This document shows positions 1 through 8,503 of a DNA stretch of 64,000 nucleotides, piece after piece; the first letter of the stretch is position 1; each line of letters begins with the position of its first letter. The DNA lies in NCBI GenBank assembly GCA_035760965.1, contig DASTRY010000030.1:62001-126000 (forward strand), in the 5' to 3' direction. Both the position numbers and the translations under genes were made by a program. The notes below the pieces were generated by a model that saw nothing but the letters and a program-made list of their open reading frames with translations, did no database searches and was not told the origin of the DNA. This DNA comes from JADGHX01 sp035760965. GTDB taxonomy: Bacteria; Pseudomonadota; Gammaproteobacteria; Steroidobacterales; Steroidobacteraceae.

Positions 1-855
1 CTCGCCATCGCGCGCCCGCAGCTCGAGAGCCGCCAGCACCTCCTGCACGTCGATCTCGGACGCGAGCCGCTCTGGTTGTTCGCCGATCCCGTGCGGCTCT
101 CGCAGGCGTTCGCGAATCTGTTGAACAACGCGTCGAAGTATTCGCCGGCGAGCGCGCCGATCTCCATCCAGGCGGCGGTGGACGACGACGCGATCATCGT
201 CACCATCACGGATGTCGGCATCGGTATTCCTCCAGACATGCTGGAGCGAGTCTTCGAGCCGTTCGTGCAGGTGGATCGCTCGGGTACGGGCACGCACGAA
301 GGGCTCGGCATCGGGCTCACGCTCGTGCGTCGAGTCGTGGAGCTGCACAACGGCACCGTGTGGACGGAAAGCGATGGCGAAGGCAGCGGAACGCGCCTCG
401 TCGTGCGACTGCCGCCCCGCGTGCCCTCGCAGATCGAACAGGCGCCGGTGGAGAACGGCGAGGCGGCTGCGAACGCGCGCAAGCTCCGCATTCTCGTTGC
501 CGACGACAATCGCGATACCGCGCAGACGCTCGCCATCATGCTGCGCTTCGAAGGGCACGAGGTGCGCACCGCGTACGACGGTCTCGAAGCGCTCGCGACC
601 GGCAAGCTGTTCCAACCCGAGCTCGTGTTCCTCGACATCGGCATGCCGGTGCTCGACGGCTATCAGACCGCGCGCCGGATTCGCGAGCAGCCCTGGGGCA
701 AGGACGTCCACCTCGTCGCCCTCACCGGCTGGAGTCAGGAGACGGATCGCCGGCAGGCGGCGGCCAGCGGCTTCGAGGACCACATCGTCAAGCCCGCCGA
801 TGCCGACCAGCTGAAAGCGGTCATCGATCGCGCGCGTGCGACGAAAGCCACGTAG
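1..855 (+). CDS. Hybrid sensor histidine kinase/response regulator, C-terminal part (5' truncated by window edge)
   Basis: The frame is open from base 1, so the gene begins outside the window; 284 residues are visible. They hold the end of a HATPase domain, with N-box NLLNNASKYSP (about residues 39-49), G1 box DVGIGIPP (71-78) and G2 box GLGIGL (101-106), followed by a receiver domain with acidic pair DD (168-169), phospho-acceptor Asp212 in LDIGMP, Thr242 and Lys264. The order kinase then receiver is that of a hybrid kinase, which autophosphorylates on a His lying outside the window and passes phosphate to its own receiver. The sensor part cannot be seen. Three complete kinases of the same core architecture occur at 47-49 kb and 55.7-59.5 kb. 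An internal TTG at 76 is an artefactual start. Confidence 0.93.
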   Translation, partial: LAIARPQLESRQHLLHVDLGREPLWLFADPVRLSQAFANLLNNASKYSPASAPISIQAAVDDDAIIVTITDVGIGIPPDMLERVFEPFVQVDRSGTGTHEGLGIGLTLVRRVVELHNGTVWTESDGEGSGTRLVVRLPPRVPSQIEQAPVENGEAAANARKLRILVADDNRDTAQTLAIMLRFEGHEVRTAYDGLEALATGKLFQPELVFLDIGMPVLDGYQTARRIREQPWGKDVHLVALTGWSQETDRRQAAASGFEDHIVKPADADQLKAVIDRARATKAT

Positions 856-973
856 TCCAGCGCCCGCAGTCGCGACTCGGCGGCAACAGAGTGCTAACGT
901 GTGCGGTCTGTTGCGGTGACTGGCTGCCGCAGCGAGCAGGCCCTCGAAGACGAACAACAGTGGAGGCTAATGT

Positions 974-1387
974 ATGACTGGAATTGTTCGGCAGACCGCG
1001 CTCGCGACCTTGCTGGTCGCGGCCATGGGAGTTGCGAGCGCAGAGGATGTTTCCGTCAAGCTGACCGGCGCAGACGAGACGCCGCCGGTGACCACCTCGG
1101 CGAGCGGCGAGGGGAAGATCACCGTCGGCAAGGACATGTCGGTCAAGGGCAGCGTCACGACGAAGGGCCTCATGGGCACCGCCGCCCACATCCACGAGGC
1201 GCCGCCGGGGAAGGCCGGCCCGCCGATCATCACGCTGACCCAGAGCGGCGAGGACACGTGGACGGTGCCGGAAGGCTCGAAGCTGACCGCAGAACAATAC
1301 AAGGCGTTCAAGGAAGGCAATCTTTACGTGAACGTGCACTCGGCGGAGCATAAGCCGGGTGAGATTCGCGGGCAGCTGAAACCCTGA
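974..1387 (+). CDS. Exported CHRD domain protein
   Basis: A 137-residue protein with a signal peptide (about residues 1-23, cut after ASA). The mature part is a single CHRD domain: opening LTGADETPPV (30-39), the hallmark AAHIHEAPPGKAGPP (70-84) and closing NVHSAEHKPGEIRGQL (120-135). CHRD is an immunoglobulin-like beta-sandwich named from chordin; bacterial single-domain members are secreted or periplasmic and of unknown biochemical role. It stands alone between the hybrid kinase and a TonB-dependent receptor and is followed by a strong hairpin terminator, so it is probably monocistronic. ATG at 974 is chosen because it begins the signal peptide directly. Confidence 0.88.
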   Translation: MTGIVRQTALATLLVAAMGVASAEDVSVKLTGADETPPVTTSASGEGKITVGKDMSVKGSVTTKGLMGTAAHIHEAPPGKAGPPIITLTQSGEDTWTVPEGSKLTAEQYKAFKEGNLYVNVHSAEHKPGEIRGQLKP

Positions 1388-1405
1388 CGAAACGTCGCGA
1401 TTGCC

Positions 1406-1463
1406 GCTCGGGGCTCCACGCCCCGAGCTCCGCCCGCCCCGGCGCGCGAGCCGGCGCGGGCGG
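1406..1463 (+). terminator. Double hairpin terminator after the CHRD gene
   Basis: Two adjacent stems lie 18 bases past the CHRD stop. The first has arms GCTCGGGGC/GCCCCGAGC (1406-1428) around a 5-base loop. The second has 14-base arms at 1430-1443 and 1450-1463 with one mismatch and a 6-base loop, followed by TTTCATT. The second is the better intrinsic terminator. Confidence 0.65.
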
Positions 1464-1695
1464 TTTCATTACGCATCGCAAACCTGGCCTCACCCGCCGG
1501 GCACCACCCGGCGCGGCGCAAGCTTCGAGGCTCTCCCGGGGAGACGAGCGCCACTGCGAGGCCGCGCACGACCGGGTTCCACTCGAGGCGCGGCGGCCGT
1601 AGGCCAAACCCCGCACACGTTTCATGAAAATCTTGAGGGAAGCTCACTTTTCAGTGGCTTAGCATCGCGCGGCCGTTCCCGGAAGTAGCAGGCCG
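1464..1695. other. Rest of the CHRD-TonB receptor gap (1388-1695), no gene seen
   Basis: After the terminator the stretch is GC-rich and carries no convincing reading frame. It must contain the promoter of the TonB-dependent receptor. An AT-richer patch around 1617-1665 is the likeliest place, but no clear -35/-10 pair stands out. Confidence 0.4.
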
Positions 1696-3807
1696 ATGCG
1701 CATTTCGCTTCTCTCTCTGACCCTGTTGACGCCCGTCGCCGCGCTCGCGGCGCCGGCCACATCGCCGGAGGACATCGCCGAGGTCGTCGTCACGGCGACG
1801 CGCGTCGCCGCGTCGTCCTTCAACGTCCCCGCGGCGATCAGCTCGGTGCCAGCAGAGCAGCTGCGTCAGGACGCGCTCGGCGTGAACCTGGCGGACGACA
1901 TCGCCACCGTTCCCGGCCTGCTCGCCCGCAACCGCAACAACTACGCGCAGGATCAGCAGATCTCGATTCGCGGCATCGGCGCCAATTCGGCGTTCGGCAT
2001 CCGCGGCGTGCGCGTCTACCAGGATGGCATTCCCGCGACGGGTCCCGACGGCCAAGGCCAGGTCTCGCAGTTCAACCTCGATTCCGCAGAGCGCGTGGAG
2101 ATTCTGCGCGGCCCGTTCTCCGCGCTGTACGGCAATTCCTCCGGCGGCGTCATTCAGATCTTCACTGCCGAGGGCGAAGCCCCCGGTGAGCTGCGCAGCT
2201 CACTGGCGTACGGCAGCTTCGGCACCTTCCGCGCCGGCGTGGTCGCGAACGGCGAGTCCGGCGATCTCGCCTACAACGCCGCGTTCACGCACTTCACCGT
2301 CGACGGTTTTCGCGCGCACAGCAGCGCGCGCAACGAGTCGTTCAACGGCAAGTTCGACTATCGGCTGGACGAACGCAGCAAGCTGTCCCTGATTGCGAAT
2401 ATCGTCTCGCGACCGGACGCGCAGGATCCGCTGGGCATCACCCCGGAGCAGTTTGCTGCCAACCCGAACCAGACGGCCGATGCCGCCCTGCTGTTCAACA
2501 CGCGCAAGAGTCTCAGCCAGCAGCAAGGCGGGCTCATCTACGACCGCGAGCTGACGGATACGCAGTCGATTCGGCTGCTCGGCTACTACGGCCATCGCAG
2601 CGTCGAGCAATACCTCTCCATTCCCGTCGGCGCGCAGACGCCGCCGACGAGCGCCGGCGGCGTCATCGACCTGAATCGCAAGTTCGGCGGTGCCGATGCG
2701 CGCTGGTCCTGGAAGGGGTCGTTCCTCGACCGCGATCTCTCGTGGGTGGTCGGTGTGAGCTACGACCGTCAGAACGAGCTGCGTCGGGGCTATAACAACT
2801 TCGTCGGCACGACGCTCGGCGTGAAGGGGCTGCTCCGGCGCGACGAGAACAACATCAGCTCCAACATCGACGAGTACACGCAAGGGACGTGGGACTTCGC
2901 GAGCCGCTGGTCCGCGACGCTCGGCGTGCGCCACAGCGAAGTGAAGTTCGACTCGCAGGATCACTTCATCACGGCGACGAACCTCGACGACAGCGGCAGC
3001 GTGACCTACTCGGCCACGTCGCCGGTCGCAGGCCTCGTCTACAAGGCGCGCCCGTGGCTGCATCTCTACGCCTCGTATGGCCAGGGCTTTCAGACCCCGC
3101 TCGGATCGGAGCTCGCGTACCGGGCCGACGGCAGCGCGGGCTTGAACCTCGCGTTGCGCCCGGCGCGCAGCGACAACACCGAGGTCGGCGCGAAGCTGCA
3201 CTTCGGGCCCGATCTCACGGGTGAGGTCACGGCGTTCCAGTCGCTGACCGACAACGAGATCGTCGTCAACACGAATTCCGGCGGCCGCTCGACCTATCAG
3301 AACGCGGGCCGCACGCGCCGGCGCGGGGCCGAGCTCGCGCTCACCTACCGGTTCGCCGATCAGTGGCGCGCGCAATTCGCGTACACCTACGTCGATGCGA
3401 CGTATCGGGATGCGTATCGAACGTGCGCCGGCACGCCCTGCCCCACGCCGACGTCACTCATTCCCGCAGGCAATCGACTCCCGGGCGTGCCGAAGAACAA
3501 CGCCTACGTCAATTTGCGCTGGGGCGACGACATGGGCTGGCATGCCGGCGTGAACGGGCAGTACGTCACTTCCGTCGCAGTGAACGATCAGAACACGGTG
3601 TTCACGCCGTCGTATGCGCTGTTCGGTGCAGACGCGGGATACGGCGCGGAGTTGCGATCGTTCCATCTCAACAGCTTCGTGCGCATCAACAACGCGTTCA
3701 ATCGGCGCTACGTCGGCTCGGTCATCGTCGGCGACGGCAATGGGCGATTCTTCGAACCCGGTCCCGGCTTCAACATGCTCGCCGGCGTGAGCGTGACCAT
3801 GAAATAG
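1696..3807 (+). CDS. TonB-dependent outer-membrane receptor
   Basis: A 703-residue outer-membrane receptor for energised uptake of a ligand I cannot identify. It has a signal peptide (about 1-18), a TonB-box-like stretch EDIAEVVVTATRV just after it, a plug domain (roughly 45-155) with ISIRGIGANSAFGIRGVRVYQDG and VEILRGPFSALYGNSSGG, and then a beta-barrel with alternating aromatic and polar strands to the C terminus. The last residues are GVSVTMK rather than the usual terminal aromatic residue. Length and plug are typical for siderophore or cobalamin-type receptors, but no uptake ABC genes or FecIR genes lie beside it, so the substrate stays open. Confidence 0.93.
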   Translation: MRISLLSLTLLTPVAALAAPATSPEDIAEVVVTATRVAASSFNVPAAISSVPAEQLRQDALGVNLADDIATVPGLLARNRNNYAQDQQISIRGIGANSAFGIRGVRVYQDGIPATGPDGQGQVSQFNLDSAERVEILRGPFSALYGNSSGGVIQIFTAEGEAPGELRSSLAYGSFGTFRAGVVANGESGDLAYNAAFTHFTVDGFRAHSSARNESFNGKFDYRLDERSKLSLIANIVSRPDAQDPLGITPEQFAANPNQTADAALLFNTRKSLSQQQGGLIYDRELTDTQSIRLLGYYGHRSVEQYLSIPVGAQTPPTSAGGVIDLNRKFGGADARWSWKGSFLDRDLSWVVGVSYDRQNELRRGYNNFVGTTLGVKGLLRRDENNISSNIDEYTQGTWDFASRWSATLGVRHSEVKFDSQDHFITATNLDDSGSVTYSATSPVAGLVYKARPWLHLYASYGQGFQTPLGSELAYRADGSAGLNLALRPARSDNTEVGAKLHFGPDLTGEVTAFQSLTDNEIVVNTNSGGRSTYQNAGRTRRRGAELALTYRFADQWRAQFAYTYVDATYRDAYRTCAGTPCPTPTSLIPAGNRLPGVPKNNAYVNLRWGDDMGWHAGVNGQYVTSVAVNDQNTVFTPSYALFGADAGYGAELRSFHLNSFVRINNAFNRRYVGSVIVGDGNGRFFEPGPGFNMLAGVSVTMK

Positions 3808-3842
3808 CGGCGCCGTCGGCGCATGCCTCGTACACTCGGGGC

Positions 3843-4781
3843 ATGAGCACGCATTGGCCCGACATTCCCTATCCGGCTTGGCGCGACACCTGCGCGACGC
3901 TGCATCTGTGGACGCAGATCGTCGGCAAAGTGCGCCTCGCGCGCACGCCCTGGCTGAATCACGGCTGGCACGTTCCGCTGTACGTGACCTCCCGCGGCCT
4001 CACGACATCGCTCATCCCGTACGACGATCGCTCGTTCGAGATGCACTTCGACTTCATCGACCACGTGCTCGACGTGACCGTCACCGACGGCAACGCGCGC
4101 ATGGTCGCGCTTGCACCGCGTACCGTCGCGGATTTCTATGGCGCGGTCATGCAGGCGCTGACCGATCTTGACGTGCCGGTGGAGATCAACCAGTACCCCT
4201 CCGAAATCCCGGACGCGATTCCCTTCGCCCGCGACACCACTCACGCGTCGTACGACGGCGATGCCGCGCAACGCTTCTGGCGAGCGCTCGTGCAGGTGGA
4301 TCGCGTGTTCAAGGCCTTTCGCACGCGATTTCTCGGCAAGGCCAGCCCGGTGCACTTTTTCTGGGGCAGCTTCGATCTGGCGGTGACGCGCTTCTCGGGG
4401 CGCCGCGCCCCGGCGTTCCAGGGCAAGGTACCCGGCGTGAAGATCGAGGTGATGCGCGAAGCGTACTCGCACGAAGTGAGCAGCGCCGGGTTCTGGCCCG
4501 GCGGCGGTGGCATCGATTTCGCGGCGTTCTATTCCTACGCGTATCCTGCGCCGGAGCGCTTCAAGGACCAGACCGTGCGACCGAGCACGGCGTACTTCCA
4601 TCCGCAGCTCGCGGAATTCGTGCTGCCGTACGACGCCGTGCGCACGGCGAGCGATCCCGATGCAACGTTGCTCGACTTTCTGCAGAGCACGTACGAAGCG
4701 GCCGCCGTGACGGCGAGCTGGGATCGAGCAGCGCTCGAGTGTGGTCAGGGCGTGCCCGGCGTGTGCCGCACGATAGACTAG
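3843..4781 (+). CDS. DUF5996 family protein
   Basis: A 312-residue cytosolic protein beginning MSTHWPDIPYPAW. The pattern WPDIPYPAWRDTCATLHLWTQIVGKVRL, then LNHGWHVPLYVTSRGLTTS and a late FAAFYSYAYPAPERF, is characteristic of the DUF5996 family, which has no assigned function. No signal peptide or membrane segment is visible. The frame is open upstream to 3363 inside the receptor gene, but the ATG at 3843 is the first start past the receptor stop (35 bases away) and matches the family's N terminus. It may be cotranscribed with the receptor. Confidence 0.82.
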   Translation: MSTHWPDIPYPAWRDTCATLHLWTQIVGKVRLARTPWLNHGWHVPLYVTSRGLTTSLIPYDDRSFEMHFDFIDHVLDVTVTDGNARMVALAPRTVADFYGAVMQALTDLDVPVEINQYPSEIPDAIPFARDTTHASYDGDAAQRFWRALVQVDRVFKAFRTRFLGKASPVHFFWGSFDLAVTRFSGRRAPAFQGKVPGVKIEVMREAYSHEVSSAGFWPGGGGIDFAAFYSYAYPAPERFKDQTVRPSTAYFHPQLAEFVLPYDAVRTASDPDATLLDFLQSTYEAAAVTASWDRAALECGQGVPGVCRTID

Positions 4782-4885
4782 CGTCCACGTTCGCGACCGA
4801 CGGCGCTCCGTTCGCATCCCACTGAACGAGCTTCGGGACGCGATGGCAGTCGCGGCGGTATGGCGCTTGCTCGGGTGTGCGACAA

Positions 4886-5866
4886 ATGAGTCGCACGTCG
4901 CCGTCAAGCTCGCGGATCGTCGTCTACGCCGCGGCAGCGGCGAACCTCGGAATCGCGGCCACCAAGTTCGTCGCCGCGGGCGTTTCCGGCAGCTCCGCGA
5001 TGCTTTCCGAAGCCATTCACTCGCTCGTCGACACGGGGAACGAGTTGCTGCTGTTGCTCGGCCTGAAGCGCAGCGAGCGACCGGCGGATGAGGAGTTTCC
5101 GTTCGGCTACGGCAAAGAGCTGTACTTCTGGAGCCTCATCGTCGCGCTGCTGCTGTTCGCGGCCGGCGGCGGCATGGCCTTCTACGAGGGCATCACACAC
5201 ATCCTGAACCCGCAACCGCTCGAGGATCCGTTCTGGGCGTACGTCGTGATCGCCGTCGCGACCGCCTTCGAAGGCGCCTCGTTCATCATCGCCGTGCGCG
5301 AGTTGCGGCGCCGCCCGGGCTCGGGGCGATTCTTCCAGAAATTTCACCGGAGCAAAGACCCGTCGGTGTTCACCGTGGTGATCGAAGACCTCGCCGCTCT
5401 GCTCGGCTTGCTCGTCGCGTTCGTCGGCGTCTTTCTCGGCCATCTTTTGAACAACCCTTACATCGACGGTGGCGCCTCCCTCGTCATCGGCATCATTCTC
5501 GCGGCCGCCGCCGTCGCGCTCGCTCATGAAAGCCGCGGTCTGCTGATCGGTGAGAGTGCGAGCCCCGCGATCGTTGCGGACATCTGCGCGAGCGCGGCGC
5601 GCGACCCGGCCGTTCAGCGCGCCCACACGCCGCTCACGATGCACCTCGGTCCGCGGGACATCCTGGTGAATCTCGAGATCGACTTCCGCGAAGGTGTATC
5701 GGCGAGCGAGCAGCTCGCGGCGGTGGGCCGCATCGAGGAGGCGATCCGCAAGAGCCACCCGGCCGTGAGGCGCATCTTCATCGAAGCCCATCGGCCCGAG
5801 AACGCGCCGCGTGCTGCCGACGTGGCGCTCAACCCGCGGTTCGAAGAGAGGCGTTCAGCGCCGTAG
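4886..5866 (+). CDS. Cation diffusion facilitator family transporter (ZnT9-like)
   Basis: A 326-residue inner-membrane protein exporting divalent metal, probably Zn2+ or a related ion, by proton antiport. Membrane segments follow the CDF order: one near residues 8-30 ending in SEAIHSLVDTGNE (His/Asp metal-site motif), a pair around 75-130 after FPFGYGKELYFW, and another pair around 165-215 with VVIEDLAALLG carrying the second acidic site. A soluble C-terminal domain follows from about 220. The GYGKELYFWSL and FYEGITHI signatures are those of the SLC30A9/ZnT9-like branch. ATG at 4886 is preferred over the GTG at 4877. The 3' end overlaps the convergent small gene by 38 bases. Confidence 0.9.
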   Translation: MSRTSPSSSRIVVYAAAAANLGIAATKFVAAGVSGSSAMLSEAIHSLVDTGNELLLLLGLKRSERPADEEFPFGYGKELYFWSLIVALLLFAAGGGMAFYEGITHILNPQPLEDPFWAYVVIAVATAFEGASFIIAVRELRRRPGSGRFFQKFHRSKDPSVFTVVIEDLAALLGLLVAFVGVFLGHLLNNPYIDGGASLVIGIILAAAAVALAHESRGLLIGESASPAIVADICASAARDPAVQRAHTPLTMHLGPRDILVNLEIDFREGVSASEQLAAVGRIEEAIRKSHPAVRRIFIEAHRPENAPRAADVALNPRFEERRSAP

Positions 5867-6026
5867 CGAGTGCCGCCTCGCCGCTGACGAGGTCCTTCCA
5901 GCGCAACTCGTGACCCTTGCGATGTCCCTTCGGTGTGAGCTTCAGTCCTTCGGGCGAAATCGCGAGCGTGTACGGCTGGCCATCGATCTCGATCTCGCGC
6001 CGCAGAGTACCTTCGAGCTTGGTCAT
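5829..6026 (-). CDS. Conserved small hypothetical protein
   Basis: A 65-residue protein, MTKLEGTLRREIEIDGQPY..., with a charged, soluble composition and no signal peptide. The central TLAISPEGLKLTPKGHRKGHELRWKDLVSGE reads like a genuine small beta-rich fold rather than a chance frame. Its 3' end lies inside the end of the cation transporter gene on the other strand (38-base overlap). Upstream, on its own strand, is a block of short tandem repeats and then the aldo/keto reductase gene. I do not recognise a family name. Confidence 0.62.
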   Translation of the reverse strand: MTKLEGTLRREIEIDGQPYTLAISPEGLKLTPKGHRKGHELRWKDLVSGEAALATALNASLRTAG

Positions 6027-6134
6027 ATCTGCTCCACAAGGTCGTGCAATCGCGCGGCGTTCACTTCAGGGGCGGCGCTAGCGGCCCGTCCCCCGCGGTG
6101 CGGCGCCACTGCTGACTCCTCGCCGCCGGCAAAC

Positions 6135-6200
6135 CGCCGACCGCTCAGGCTCGCCGACCGCTGGGGCTCGCCGATCGCTGGGCTCGCCGATCGCTCAGCG
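6135..6200. repeat. Four imperfect tandem copies of a 16-17 bp unit
   Basis: Units CGCCGACCGCTCAGGCT (6135-6151), CGCCGACCGCTGGGGCT (6152-6168), CGCCGATCGCTGGGCT (6169-6184) and CGCCGATCGCTCAGCG (6185-6200) follow each other without spacer. They sit in the 259-base gap between the small gene at 5829-6026 and the 3' end of the aldo/keto reductase. Confidence 0.85.
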
Positions 6201-6285
6201 CCAGGCATCGGACAGCGCTACCGCCCGCCGCACGGCATCGCGATCACTCGGCTGGGTCGACCACAGCGAGCCGTCGCGCAGTCGC

Positions 6286-7188
6286 TCAGCGCCGCGCCGC
6301 TGCGCGCTGGGCCGAGCCCGCCGCGCGCCCTTCGCGATCGAGCGCCGCGAATTCCTCGTTCGACAGCTCGATGTTCACGGCGGCGACGTTCTCCTCCAGG
6401 TGTTTCACTTTCGAGGTGCCCGGAATCGGGAGCATCACCGGGCTGCGCTTCAGCACCCACGCGAGCGCCACCTGGCTCGGCGTGGCCCGGTGACGCTTGG
6501 CGATCTCATCGAGCAGCGAGCCGGATTTCGCGAGGTCGCCGGCCGCGAGCGGAAACCACGGGATGAAGCCGATGTTCTTCTTCTCGCAGTACTCGAGCAC
6601 ATCTTCGCTGCTGCGATCGATGAGGTTGTAGCGGTTCTGCACGGTGACCACCTTGAACACGCGCGCCGCCGCTTCGATTTCCTCCACCGACACCTGGCTG
6701 AGCCCTGCGAATTCGATGATGCCGTCATCGAGCAGCGACTTCACCGCTGCGAACTGCTCGTCGCGCGGCACCTTGGGATCGATGCGGTGAAGCTGCCACA
6801 AGCCGATCCGCTCGACGCCGAGGTTGCGCAGACTCTTGTGAGCCTGCTGGATCAGGTACTCGGGACGCCCGAGCGGGATCCATCGATCCGGCCCCGTGCG
6901 TGCGAGCCCGGCCTTGGTCGCGATGAGCATGTCCTTCGGGTAGGGATACAACGCTTCGCGGATGATGCGCTCGGACACGTCCGGCCCGTACGAGTCCGCG
7001 GTGTCGATGAAGTTCACGCCAAGCGCGGGCAGCCGCTTCACGGTACGTAACGCTTCCTCACGATCCTCGGGCTCGCCCCACTGGCCCGGGCCCGTGATGC
7101 GCATGGCACCGAAGCCGAAGCGGTTGATCTGCCTCGTGCCGCCAATGAGGAAGGTGCCGGCGCGGCCGGCGTTCAACTCGGTGCTCAT
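6286..7188 (-). CDS. Aldo/keto reductase
   Basis: A 300-residue NADPH-dependent oxidoreductase of the AKR superfamily (TIM barrel). The catalytic set is visible: Asp62 and Tyr67 in IDTADSYG, Lys92 in ATKAGLA and His134 in WQLHRID. The C-terminal NADPH-phosphate region PIPGTSKVKHLEENVAAVNIELS is typical of YdbC-type enzymes. ATG at 7188 is chosen because CAGGAGGGATTC lies immediately before it as a good ribosome-binding site; the frame stays open upstream to 7470 but the added residues are low-complexity and untypical. The substrate is unknown. Cytosolic; appears monocistronic. Confidence 0.92.
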   Translation of the reverse strand: MSTELNAGRAGTFLIGGTRQINRFGFGAMRITGPGQWGEPEDREEALRTVKRLPALGVNFIDTADSYGPDVSERIIREALYPYPKDMLIATKAGLARTGPDRWIPLGRPEYLIQQAHKSLRNLGVERIGLWQLHRIDPKVPRDEQFAAVKSLLDDGIIEFAGLSQVSVEEIEAAARVFKVVTVQNRYNLIDRSSEDVLEYCEKKNIGFIPWFPLAAGDLAKSGSLLDEIAKRHRATPSQVALAWVLKRSPVMLPIPGTSKVKHLEENVAAVNIELSNEEFAALDREGRAAGSAQRAAARR

Positions 7189-7459
7189 GAATCCCTCCTG
7201 ACCGTGCAACGTCGCTGGTGAAGGGTTGAGCACCTTACGTTCCCGTAGGGTTGTCGACATCGCCCGAAGGAGTGAGCTGCGGTTCTCGCGCCGGCTGCAC
7301 GCGTCGCGTGAATGCGCTAGCGGCTCGCAGCACAGCGATCGTGGCCACGGCCCTGGCGAGCGCACCTTGGCCGAGACTTCCGCGAGGCAGTTGCTCCGCT
7401 GCAGGGGGTGACTCGATACTTGCGCGGGCAAGACACCGGTGTCATCCGCAGCCCGATCC

Positions 7460-7654
7460 ATGACAGACATGAAGCGCCGTACCCGTCGTGATGCCCTGAA
7501 GTCGCTCGCCCTTGGCGGCCCGGCAGACGTGCAACTCGAACTGTCCGGGTATCACCACAACGTGGCGGGCGATTTCGTGAGCTTGGGGCCGGCGATCTAC
7601 GCCGCGGGCCACGGAGAGGTGCGCGTCAGGAACGTGAGGTATCAAGCGCTATGA
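7460..7654 (+). pseudogene. Deletion scar: Tat-type leader fused in frame to a GH43-like C-terminal tail
   Basis: The 64-codon frame MTDMKRRTRRDALKSLALGG starts like a twin-arginine leader of an exported carbohydrate enzyme, but has no hydrophobic core or mature domain. It runs straight into PADVQLELSGYHHNVAGDFVSLGPAIYAAGHGEVRVRNVRYQAL, which resembles the closing strands of the C-terminal beta-sandwich of family 43 glycoside hydrolases (from memory, moderate confidence). The simplest reading is one or two genes collapsed by an in-frame deletion. The stop TGA overlaps the ATG of the next gene (ATGA), preserving operon-style coupling to the CE12 esterase. Confidence 0.6.
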
Positions 7655-8460
7655 GGCGTGCCACGGCGACGCAGCTTGCGGGCGGCCTGCTCGCCCTCTT
7701 CGTCGCAGCCGTTGCCGCGGCTGCGTCGCCGACGATGAACGTGTTCATTGCGGGCGATTCCACCGCAGCCGAATACGCACCCGATCGCTATCCGCAACTC
7801 GGCTGGGGCATGGTGCTGAAATGCGCCTTCGATGAGGACGTCGCGGTCCGCAACTACGCCCAGAGCGGCCGCAGCTCGAAGAGCTTCATCAACGAAGGCT
7901 TCTTCAGCCGGATCGAGCGCGAGATGCGGAAGGGCGACACATTGCTGATCCAGTTCGGGCACAACGACGAGAAGATCGCAGACGAGTCGCGCTACACGAA
8001 TCCCGAGACGGACTACAAAATCTGGCTGCGCCGGTACATCGATGCCGCGCGCGACAAAGGCGCCCAGCCGGTGCTGATCACGCCGGTCGCCCGACGCAAG
8101 TTCAAGGACGGCGTGCCGGTCGATACACACGCGCCGTACGCGCAGTCAATGCGCGAGCTTGCTGCGGAGACGCACACACCGCTCGTCGATCTGACGGCGG
8201 ATAGCATGAGCTGGCTCGCGCGCCTCGGCGAGCCGGCATCGCGCCAGTACTATCTGGTATTCACACCGGAGCAGCACATTGCGCGCTTCCCCGAAGGTCA
8301 CGAGGACAACACGCACTTCAGCGAGATGGGTGCGCGCCAGGTCGCGGAGCTCATCGTCGAGCGCCTCGCGCAATTGAAGCTGCCCATTTCGGGGCGGATC
8401 AAAGCGGAGCGCCCGGGCTTGACGCGCGCAACACCGCTCGGCGGAGCCGGTTGCACCTGA
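7651..8460 (+). CDS. Rhamnogalacturonan acetylesterase-like SGNH hydrolase (CE12)
   Basis: A 269-residue exported esterase predicted to deacetylate pectin rhamnogalacturonan. A signal peptide covers about residues 1-25. SGNH blocks are complete: block I FIAGDSTAAEYAPD with nucleophile Ser37, block II NYAQSGRSSKSF (Gly near 73), block III FGHND with Asn105, and the catalytic Asp219/His222 in EDNTHFSEMGARQVA. FNEGFF-like and DYKIWLRRYI segments are usual in CE12. It starts by ATGA overlap with the remnant gene at 7460 and is followed 43 bases later by a GH92 gene, so it belongs to a plant- or glycan-polysaccharide operon that has lost a member. Confidence 0.88.
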   Translation: MRRATATQLAGGLLALFVAAVAAAASPTMNVFIAGDSTAAEYAPDRYPQLGWGMVLKCAFDEDVAVRNYAQSGRSSKSFINEGFFSRIEREMRKGDTLLIQFGHNDEKIADESRYTNPETDYKIWLRRYIDAARDKGAQPVLITPVARRKFKDGVPVDTHAPYAQSMRELAAETHTPLVDLTADSMSWLARLGEPASRQYYLVFTPEQHIARFPEGHEDNTHFSEMGARQVAELIVERLAQLKLPISGRIKAERPGLTRATPLGGAGCT

Positions 8461-8503
8461 AGTCGCAATGACTGCGCGCCGCCCGAAGCCTTACGCTATC
8501 GGG

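Noticed and set aside
3363..3842. Upstream extension of the DUF5996 frame by 160 codons
   Set aside because: It overlaps the last quarter of the TonB receptor gene in another frame and is not homologous to the DUF5996 N terminus.
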